Origin: Neostapfia colusana
Taxonomy: Eukaryota > Streptophyta > Magnoliopsida > Poales > Poaceae
Assembly: GCA_030760725.1 (NCBI GenBank)
Contig: JASWHV010000019.1
Location: forward strand, 38,009,944 to 38,073,943
Direction: 5' to 3'
Length of the DNA stretch: 64,000 nt
Part shown: positions 23,191 through 32,580 of the stretch, piece after piece
Position numbering within the stretch: position 1 is the stretch's first letter
Layout of the letters: each line of letters starts with the position of its first letter
Translations under genes and position numbers: made by a program
Notes under the pieces: model-generated
What the model was told of the DNA's origin: nothing
Databases searched by the model: none
The model's input: only the letters and a program-made list of their open reading frames with translations

Positions 23191-24469
23191 CTAACTCTGC
23201 GGCATGCACGACTCCCACTCGACGGGGTTCCCCTCCTGGGGTTCCGTCTCCTCTTCGGGAGTCCCTTCCTCATAGAACCCTGCAAAAGCTTCAAACACAA
23301 GCAGTGAGCACGAAGGCTCAGCAAGTCTGACCCGTCTCACCTAAACATGGAACTTCTACATGAGGGTAATGGGTTGCAGGAGGTAATAATCATTTGCAAG
23401 GACTCGCCTAATTAGTAGAACCTTACTTTCAATTTTTAGCAGCAGGTTGTGGAGAACCTTACGCTAAGGCACATGAGAGAGCCGCAATCAAACAAGAAAC
23501 GCATTTCTCTCATGTACTTTGCCCAAAGTTGAAAAGAACTTTAATTAGCTCTAAGCTACAGCATATCATTACAATCAATGTCCAGCTTTCAATCAGCAAC
23601 ATTTTAACATGTAGCTAGCCTGTTCTTTCTACGTCACGGTACAGTGAACAAGTGGTACTCACTGACCGTGAGGGACGGCGATTATAATCGATTTACACCT
23701 GCAGGGTTACCCGAACAACCCGTCACGTGCGCCCGTACTCGATGTTGCCTACAACAACCATCACGGACGCCGTACGCGACTACCTTTCACCCGTTAGCCA
23801 AATATTGAACCGGTCCCATTGTCCCGAGCAAGAGGTCTCTGCACGCGCATCTCTGTGCCGCCAGCCGATTTACACCTCAAGCTCTCAACCTACCCTCTGA
23901 ACGACGGGCAATGCCTCAATAACCAGCTACCCGAGTTACATCAGTTTCCCGGTTCCCATATAGCCGGTAGGTCTTCGGTACTGTTCTAGCTTGTTCAACA
24001 GGCCCGCACACGGCTCAGTCCTCAATCGACACAAGCGGAGCTACAGCACACAGGCCCCAAAGTCCTGCTGCCCTTACTCTCCGCTCGGTCTCATTTTCTT
24101 GCCATGTGTATCATGTGCTATCTCTACCCGAGCAATGTGCCTCTAGCCTATTCTCGCGAGTAGTTCCAACTACTCGACTTGTACCAAATCCTACTCTATC
24201 CTAGCAATGCAGTGGCTAACGAGGTTTTCAATCCTAAACCCAACCCATGGTTTTCTTGGCTGTGCAGTTGGGTTTCCAATCAAGACTCTAATGCAAAGAA
24301 CAATATTCAAAGATGTGCTCAAAACAATAAACATTTGTAAAAAGGTTAATGCAAACCGGGGCTTGCCTTGCTGCTCTTGGTCGTAGGCTAGCTGTTCCTC
24401 TGGAGTAACGAAGTCTAGGACTTCGGGTTCCTCCTCGGCCTTAGCGACTACATGATAGAAACAATACAT
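23191..24469 (-). CDS. LTR-encoded spliced small acidic ORF, intact copy in S
   Basis: On the minus strand exon 1 runs from ATG at 24469 to 24367 (103 nt) and ends CAGCAAG|GCAAGC. Exon 2 is 23279-23191 (89 nt), after AGCTTTTGCAG, and ends with TAG. Joined, they make 192 nt, 63 codons plus stop, without interruption. Exon 1 carries EEEPEVLDFVTPEEQLAYDQ and exon 2 carries FYEEGTPEEETEPQ and EWES. The peptide is strongly acidic, with no signal peptide or membrane segment and no domain I recognise. It would be read from the LTR transcript ahead of gag. Support comes from conserved phase and sequence in the C, A and B LTRs. Expression and splicing are inferred. Confidence 0.4.
23471..23515 (-). 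other. Conserved U5 hairpin I (S version)
   Basis: ACATGAGAGA (23471-23480) pairs with TCTCTCATGT (23506-23515). The shared loop sequence lies between them on the minus strand. Confidence 0.6.
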
Positions 24470-26995
24470 GTATTAATTTAATACATTTGTATTAAGTTTG
24501 AAGTTGTGAAGTCTATAACCCTTGCTAGATAGACCTAATGATTGTGAAACTTTTACTGTGGCTTGGTTACAACTTAAACAGAGACCTGGTCAAGTTTTAG
24601 TTGCAGCAGAGCTCATTTGAGCCCTCCACAAATAATTATGTCCTTGACCTTAATTGGAACTCTTAGGGTGTTCTAGGAATTTTCATGAGACAAACTATGA
24701 CTTTATGAAAACTAGATTTTCAGAGGGTTCTAATGGAGTTGGTCTCACTTAATTTGGAAGTCTCTAACTAAAGATATGAGCTAAACAATTTCAGAGAAAA
24801 TTCTGAAAATGTTTCTGAGCATTTTCTATTTTCTCTGGAACAGTTTCACTAATCACACCATTAGGTGGATTAAATGAGCTCAAATGGATCTGAAATTTTT
24901 ATGGTAGTTCAAGGATAGTTTGGTGAACATCTCAGAAAAATTTCAGGATTTTCATCCAAAGGATTCTCCAGTTAAAATTCCTAACATTTTAAACTTTAAG
25001 GAATTAATTCTGGAGAAATAAGGAATTTCATGAAGTGAAACTTGATTTTCTGGAAAGTACTCAGAGAGCTGAATCCAGCAAAATTTGGTTCACTTAATTT
25101 GGAGCTTTCTAGCCAAAGTTATAAGGATTTGAAGTTTGAAGGAAATATGAAAATCGGGGAAAAGTTTAAACTCGCGCGTGGGCCTAGGGGACACGCGTCG
25201 CACGCCTAGGCGATGGCACATCGCGGCCCACAAGGATTTTGCGCGCCAGCACACCCGATCCTGGCCGCAGCCGGATCCCGATTCAAAATATCGGCCGCTG
25301 ACAGCTGGGGTCCACCCCCTTCTTCAACCTCGCGACACCCGCGCCCCGCCGCCGAGGGATCTCGCCGGAGAGCTCGCCGCCGGCTGCTGTACAGCTCCAA
25401 ACTTCTCGATTCTGGCCGCTCCTGCCTACTTTTACTCGGGGAACATGATTCTAGGGTTAGCTGCTCATGACAATGGCCGGAGCATGGTCGGCGACGAGCC
25501 GCCACCTCAGAACGATTTCGGCCATGTCGGCTGACTACCCTAGCACCTCAGCTACTTGGGAAATCGGTCGGGGAGCATCAGTGGACCTCATAGAAGGTCG
25601 ACATGAGCTCGAGGCAGCTCGGGGAAGGCCCGAACTAGGTCCTCACCGTGCGCCCGATGCCGCCCGTTCGTTCTGCCATTAGTAGACCTTAAATTACGCC
25701 GGGCACAGAGGTTCTCCGGGCCAGAGTTGTGAAGACAACTTGTGCGTTACCGTGTCTAGCTCGTGTGAGAGCGGCCTGAGGCCCTCTAATCCTTTCTAGA
25801 GCACGAATTAAACAGAATCGTACCCGAAGGTCGTTCTGCACACAGAAAGGGGAAAAGTGGAAATTCGCCGCCGGTGAGCAACCACTCGAGCTGTGGCTCG
25901 GGGATGAGCAGCACCGGTCACCCGCGCGTCCAAGGGTGCCTTGGCTCGGGCGTGACAACGTCCTGGTTGGGCTGTCCACGAGAGCCCGAGGTGCGGCGGT
26001 TCCAAGTTCCGAGTTTGATCTTTCGGCACAGCCGATATCAATCGGTTTCAACTGAATTCTAGCAATGGGGAGGATGGAGGAAGGTCTCTAGTACCTTGCT
26101 GGGACTCTGGAGTGGAAGGAGGGGGCTGCGATCGGCGTTCTCCGATCAAGTCCGAGCTGCGGGAGTTTTTGGCCGGCGCTGAGTTCTTGCGGAGAAGAAC
26201 TGTGGTGCCTCGGCCGAGGAGGGGGCAGGCGCCTTAAGAAGGCTCTGCACCGCCTCATGCCTGCGCGTGGGCAAGCAGCTGGTGGCGCGGCGGCTGGCCT
26301 CGGTGGCGATCACCGCTGCGGCTCGGCGACCCGAGTGAAAATGTCTCAGTCGGTTTGATCTGAGCAGTGGCTGACATGTGGGTCCCACCTCCAGTTTTAA
26401 CCTCGGAAATTTACTCCTAATCACTGTTGTAAACAGTGAACCCCATACTACCCTTGGCAATTCAAATTATTCACCCATGAGCCATTTGAATTGATCAAAG
26501 TTCAAATGAGGTTTGGTTTGAATGAATTTCAGCACAAGTTCAGTTTGAAATTCAAATAAAGTTTGAATTTCTCCCACTTAGCTCATGTCAAGGTCAACTC
26601 CAAATGGAGTGAAAATTGGTGTGTGAGCTCACAACAATGTGCTGAGTAAGAATATGCCTTCCACTTTTAAATTCATGGGATAAAAAGAGTTTGAATTTGA
26701 ATATGGTTTCAAACTGCCCTCTTCCTATCTATACCCAAAATGACCTCAAAAAGGTTTTGAATTTGGGTGAAACTTGGCATGGACATCCTTAGCAAAGTGT
26801 AGGAGTTTTCATATGTCCAGCCCATCTATATCACATGTGGGAAATACCACTTTTGCAATGTGTAAGTTTGTTCTCTAATGAGCATGTTGATAATTGTTAC
26901 TTGCTCTTCATTTGTATTCATCATTCTCCCTCAAATGAGGTGTGTGGTGTGGTGATGAACACTGTAAATGTGTGTCAAAAACTGAGGCCCTTACA

Positions 26996-27000
26996 CTGCG
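26996..27000. repeat. Target-site duplication of solo LTR S, right copy (ctgcg)
   Basis: Matches 22956-22960 exactly. Confidence 0.93.
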
Positions 27001-27607
27001 CCAGATGGTTGAAGGCATGGGAGTAGTCGTGGGCACTCCTCCCGCCCTGCTTCAGCTCCAAGAATTCTTGGAACTTCCTCTTCATTATTCCGGGAGGAAT
27101 GTGGTAGGCGCGGAACGCCTCCCGGAACTCTTGCCATTCCACGGCATGGCCAGCCGGACGTGAGGCGACATAGTTCGCCCACCACGCACCAGCGGCACCG
27201 TGGAGTTGCTGTGCTGCGAACAGGGTCTTCTGTCGCTCCGTACACTGGAGCAGCCCAAACTTGGACTCGATAGTCCGCAGCCAGTTGTCAGCCTCCAGTG
27301 GTTCTTCAGCTTCGGTGAACACTGGAGGGTGCGTACTCATGAAATCCGAGTACGACACATCACGGGGCTCCCGAGGCCCTCTATCTTGACGTCCCCCCGC
27401 CTGGGACGTATTCTGCACGATCGTGCGGAGCAGGTCGGTTTGCTCCTCACGACCTCCCACCAATGCCGCTATCACATCCGCTAGAGTAAGCGGGGGCGGC
27501 GGTGGTGGCTGCTGCTGCGGGGTGCTGTCGTAGGCCGGTGGCTGGGAGTCATCGCCTCCCCCTTGGCTAGAGCCACCAACCTCGTGCGTGGTCCTAGTAC
27601 GAACCAT
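27001..27607 (-). pseudogene. Element A gag N-terminus
   Basis: The minus strand starts at ATG 27607 (MVRTRTTHEVGGSSQ) and continues through an acidic and Q/P-rich stretch (QQQPPPPPP) to the capsid-like region (WLRTIESKFGLLQC, AGAWWANYVA, FREAFRAYHIPPGIM). It stops where S is inserted. The start is chosen because an AG acceptor (TTGCAG) sits immediately before it and B and E begin the same way. The frame is open and nearly identical to B's gag. The continuation is at 22960. Confidence 0.9.
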
Positions 27608-28325
27608 CTGCAACCACACGACATTAAACATCAGTCCCGCAACATTTTGCATGCAGTCCAATAGAACTGGGCGTGAAAACATTATGACAACAAAACATGC
27701 AAAATATCTCGTAAGTAGATAATGTAATAACTTTGCACAAGCTACACCATTACCAGACCAAACACAAGTTAGTTTAATCCAACTTGATGAACCCCCTCTT
27801 TGAAAGCTCACCATAACTGGGTTTGGTCACTACGAGACATTACTATCGCTTTGTCATCACGTATAGCACCCTTAGGGTACAACACACTCTCCAATGAGTT
27901 CAACTGTCATTCTTCTGTCAGAATGACCAGTTTCTACCTATTCCAAATTTTAATCTGGTTCTGTGCATTTTAATGACTCAAGTTGAATACCAAAGTTAAA
28001 GTTAACTTCAGTATATTTACAACGAGTATTCATTTGCCCTCAGATCAGCTTTGGTTAAAAAGTTATGCTAATTCAAAGTCAACAGAATTCCTGGAAAAAT
28101 TTTAACAGCACCTCCCTTGGAAGTGGCTGTTTTCAACCCTGATTTCCATTAAATTCTGTGCTGAAATTTCAGAATCTTTGAATTGCAAAGATGTCACACA
28201 TCTTCTACTCTCTCTAAGGAGGTATTATATGACAATTTTAGATTTTTCAACTGGGAGTTATGTTTGAAAAACGGAACAATTCTGGACAGTTTACATTCCT
28301 CTGGAATTTAAGCCATCTTAAGGTG
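27608..28325 (-). other. Element A leader, gag-proximal part
   Basis: Non-coding leader between the gag ATG and element B. It matches B's own leader (37118-37850) closely. It holds the presumed acceptor (TTGCAG|ATGG) of the leader intron, whose donor lies at 44052 beyond B. No coding signal is seen. Confidence 0.8.
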
Positions 28326-28330
28326 AGTTT
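28326..28330. repeat. Target-site duplication of element B, left copy (agttt)
   Basis: AGTTT at 28326-28330 recurs at 43146-43150. The joined flanks recreate the leader sequence seen in B itself near 37860. Confidence 0.93.
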
Positions 28331-31300
28331 TGTGGCGGACCGGAATCCGCTCATCCAGGATCGCAGAGGGTGGTGCCGCGCGATGCGACACCCGACAGCA
28401 CACGTCATAAGAACACAATATATTACATGGGAAAAACAGCTGAAACTGTACAAACAGGTACAAACTTCAGTTACAACTATTGTTCTATTACACAGCGGAA
28501 GACTACACTATACAACTCACGCCCGCCTATTTAGCAAAAGTCGGTTGCCCAGCCCTAGGGCAACCCACACTAGCTGCACGTCTCAGCTCAGCGCGGCGTG
28601 TACGGCTCCCACTCAGCCGTGGTCCCTGACGGAGGGTAACCCTCGCCGGTGGACTCGTACTCCGAGTCCGTGGGTGGCTCCTCACCTGAAAAACACTTAA
28701 GCAGCAACCGTGAGCACGAAGGCTCAGCAAGGCTTAACCGACTCACCTAAGCATGAAACTCTAAATGAGGTGTACAATGGACATAGGATAGTAATATTTC
28801 AGCAAAACGACACGCCTACAAGTTCATCCTTAGTTCATCTTTTAGCAACAAGTTAACAGTTCATGAAATCTGAAATTTAGTAAGCAGTATTTGGTGGCAC
28901 ACATGTAGCAATACAATTATATCAATCAGCATCATTGAATCAACATATTTCATCCATTAGTCTACGTTACGACGCAGTGAACAAGCAGTACTCGTCACCG
29001 CGAGGGACGGCGAATCGACTCGATATACACCTGCAGGGAAAACCCAAAGAGCACGTCACGTACGCCCACCCGTGGAGCTGCACAGCACGCTCACTCGATG
29101 TCGTACGGGACAACCTTTCACCCAACAGCCCAAACGTCGAACCGGTCGCACTGAAACGAGCAGGAGGTTCCCCACACGGAGCATCTCTCTATGCCCGTTG
29201 GCAGATTTCCACCTTGCTGCCCTCAACCTACACCTATAAATCGGTGTGCTATGCCTCGACGTCCGGAGGTTTAGGCTACATCGGTTTATCGGGGCCCATA
29301 TATCCGATATGCCTTCGGTACGTTCAATACTTGTTCAGCAGGGCCGCACACGGATCGGTCCTCAATCGACACGGGCAGGGCTGCGCACACAAGACTCTCT
29401 CTTGCTGCGCCCTAGCCCCTGCCTAGTCTCATTTTCATTACTAAAGTGATCTCACATCACTCAACCGCACCCGTGTGTCCCACTGCCTATCTCGCGAGTA
29501 GATTCCAACTACTCGACTTGTACCGAAGTCCTATGACTCATTAAGCATAGCCTGTCTACTCGAGGTCCTTGACACTACCCTCACTCTTTTAGGAACCTTT
29601 GGTTATGCAAGTGGGGTTTCATTCATCCTATACCTAATGCACATACATACCTCATATGACACATGTAAACAAAGTAAAACTTTTAAAAAGGGTTAATGCA
29701 AACCGGGGCTTGCCTTGTTGCTGCTGGTCAGGAGTTAGTTCTTCGTCCGGAAGAAGGAAGTCCAGCACTTCCGGAGTCTCTCCTTCAACGGCTACACGTT
29801 AATGAAATACTACATGTTAATTTAGATGCAAATGTGAGTTTCAGAGTAAGACTTCTACTATTAGTTCTAATAACCAGCCTCTAATACCTGGAACTTTGTT
29901 TAAGAATTTAAATATGAACTGGTGTTGGTGGTTTGGCTTGGACTTAATCACATGGCTAAATGCTAAGTGGTTTTCCCCCCTTTTCCATATTAATCCCTTA
30001 AGTGATTAAACAGGACAGGGGTGATCTAGAGCTCCAATGGAGCTGAGAATTTTTGTGTGAGTTCCTTGTCACAAGAAAACTCTCTGGACCAAACCTTAGC
30101 ACTTTTCATGGAATGGTTTGCTCAGAGTAATTTCTTTAGCAAATAAGCAAGGAGGAATTAATTCTGAGGTCAGACCCCTGTTCATACCCAACTTAATGAA
30201 CTACAATTTCAATTATAGCTCATAGAGTTTGCCTGAATTTTCCTAACATTTTTGGGGTTAAGAATTGCCCAGAACTGAATTTCCAAGTTTTGGAAATTCT
30301 CTGAAAAAGTTTCTGTATTCAAATGAACACAGCACCTTTCAATTTGAATTGCTCCGACCAAATCAACTCCAAATGGTCTGAAACTTTTACAGGGGTTTAC
30401 TAATGTCCTAAAGAACATTCTGACAAAATTTGGGGATTTTTGGATGAACCAAACTCCCTCTAAAATTCTTTTGCTAAAAAGCTTTAAAGAATTTTCCAGA
30501 ATTAATTATTGGGTTTCATACAAATTGGGTTGTATATTTGAACAGAGCTAGGCAAGATGAGTCCAACCCAATTTGAATCACTAAATTTGGAGCTTCCTAG
30601 CAAAAGTTATGGATTTCTAAAGTTTGAGTGGAAACTGGAATTGTTTTACTATTGGAAAATAACCTGGGCCCACTTTTTAATTCGCAGCCAGTGAGAAGCG
30701 AGAACACACAGGGTTACTGGGTTCTCCTGTGCACAGCCACATGGAATCCTGGCCATATTTGATCCCGTTTTTAAACTCGCCCTCACTGACTGGTGGGCCT
30801 GCCCCACCCTTCTTCTTCCTCCGAGCCCTCCTTCCCGCGCGCGCGCTAACCTCGCCGGACCGAGGCGGCGCCTCACCGGCTGAGTGCCTCCAGCTGTCTC
30901 CCGGCCGTAGGCTCGCCGCCTGGGGGTTTATGGGGTCGGGAAACATGTTTGTGGGCTCGGTTTAGGCGCTAGAGGATCGGAACGGTGTCGGCAGCGTGCG
31001 GCGGCCTTGGGGAACGATCGGCGTCGTCGCCCGGTGGTCCTAGCCTGCTAACGACTCAGCCCATCCCTTCTAGAGCACCAGTAGGTGCTAGGGAAACCCG
31101 GCAAGCAAAGGCCAGCGCATGGCAACACCTCTAGAGGAGTTCTCACCGTGCGCCCGACTCCTGCCGCGCGTTTGAGCGTGGAATGACATGAAATACCCCG
31201 GACTGGGTCAGTTTTCTAGCTAGGGTTGCGAAGAGAAATTGAACGCTAGCCAGTCTAGGTCCTGTGTGCACGATTTGGTGGCCTAAGAACGAAGATTGAG

Positions 31301-32514
31301 GATGAATTCGATGGATTCTTACCCGGAGGTCCGAGTGGATGTGCCGGGAGGAAAACGTCAAATTGACGCTCGATGGTCCACCGTCGGGGCTGTGGCTTGG
31401 CTACTAGCAGCGTGACTATCCGGCGCGTCTCTGAGTGGCCTAGCTTGGCCAGGAAAGCCTCGGGTTCGAGCTGCCCACGGTGAGCCCGTGCCGACTGTTC
31501 TTCTCGGTCACCGCCGATAGTCTCCGGGCTAGGTTCTGGGCAGCTAAACTCGATTGTCTTCCGCCGGAAGAGGTAGGGGGCGAGTAGTTGGTGTGGTTTT
31601 TGGGCTAGGGGAGGCGCTGCTCGCGGTGAATTTCCGGTTTCTCGATCGAATGGAAACGGCGGCGAGCGTAGCGCTCTCTGTTCACGCGTAAAGGACCCGA
31701 GCCTCGGTGGTTTCGTGCTGTGGGCGACCGACCGCCTAGGGGTTGATCGATCCGGGAACAGCTCGCCAGCTCGGGCAGGAGACCAGGAGGTGGCAGCGTG
31801 AGGGGGGGTCCGGCGCCGGCGTTCCGGTGTGCTGTCTCGGCCGAGAGAGGAAAAGATCAGAGGGATACTTCTCTGTTAAGTCTACTGACAGGTGGGACCT
31901 CCCCTCCCCCTAATTCTTTTTCCAATTTTTTTTCCAATTCTGTTATGCCAAATATGCTCAGCTACTCACAATTTAATGTGAGACTTAGTCACCAAGTCTT
32001 AGTTTAAATTTGAATTCTCAAATTTGAACTGTGTTTGGCTAAATTTGCTGCATGTTTAAACTGAAATTCAAATTCAGTTTTGAATTCTTGCAAATTTAGC
32101 TCCTGACAAGATGAGCTCCAATGGAGATGAAACTTGGTGGGTTTACTCAGAAAAATGTGCTGAGTATAGATATGGAGCTAACTTTTGAATTTGGGTGATG
32201 AAAGTTGCTGCAATTTGAATTTACATTCAAATTGGCCTCTTTTTGAAATAACCCAAAAGTGCCTCAAAAATTGTTGAATTTGCATGAGCTTTGGACTGAA
32301 CCTTCCCAAGACTTTTTAAATCCTAGGGTGAGCTCAACCTCTCATGCTCATGTACAGAAACCCTACTTTGTGAAAGTGAAGGCTTTCCCTACTAATCACT
32401 CATTTGATGGAGGCCACTTGCTCTTCACAATATTTCACAATGTACACACAACAAAACTGTTGTGTTGTGAGGTGCACAAAAGTTTTTGCAAGTCCCTTTT
32501 CTTTGGCTTTTACA
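28331..32514 (-). mobile_element. Element B 3' LTR
   Basis: Minus-strand LTR starting TGTAAAAGCCAAAG at 32514 and ending CCGCCACA at 28331. Its U3 (about 29900-32514) resembles element E's U3, including a block near 30230-30330 that aligns with E around 52990-53090. Its R/U5 (28331-29800) is of A type. GC-rich stretches at 30660-31860 hold only chance ORFs. Confidence 0.93.
28588..29791 (-). other. LTR-encoded spliced small ORF, B 3' LTR copy
   Basis: Exons 29714-29791 (EGETPEVLDFLLPDEELTP) and 28588-28685 (EWEPYTPR then TGA) have the same GC donor, AG acceptor and phase as in A. No in-frame ATG is close upstream; a TAA precedes the exon. Confidence 0.42.
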
Positions 32515-32532
32515 TCCCTCCCCCCTTAAAAG
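32515..32532 (-). other. Element B polypurine tract
   Basis: The reverse complement reads tcttttaaggggggaggga, directly before the 3' LTR on the minus strand. Confidence 0.88.
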
Positions 32533-32580
32533 AATCTCGCCCCGAGATTATAAAAGAAGAGATAGCGATGTAATAGGGAC

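Larger units (their letters stand above)
22961..26995 (-). mobile_element. Solo LTR S inside element A gag
   Basis: A complete 4,035-base LTR on the minus strand starts TGTAAGGGCCTCAG at 26995 and ends GTCGTGTCA at 22961. It is flanked by a perfect 5-bp TSD with no internal region. This is the usual product of unequal recombination between the two LTRs of an inserted element. It is the same subfamily as C's 3' LTR. U3 is about 24600-26995, with a GC-rich block 25180-26340. R/U5 is 22961-24500, with hairpin I at 23471-23515 and the intact spliced ORF. Confidence 0.93.

Noticed and set aside
26975..27814. 279-codon ORF starting upstream of A's gag
   Set aside because: Its first ~70 codons are leader read-through. 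The conserved start is MVRT at 27607. At its other end the frame runs past the TSD into solo LTR S.
28247..28730. Apparent repeated Arg/Ser-rich ORFs (MLSLRAHGCCLSVFQ type) at several places
   Set aside because: They recur because the LTRs recur. They are out of phase with the exon that shows coding conservation.
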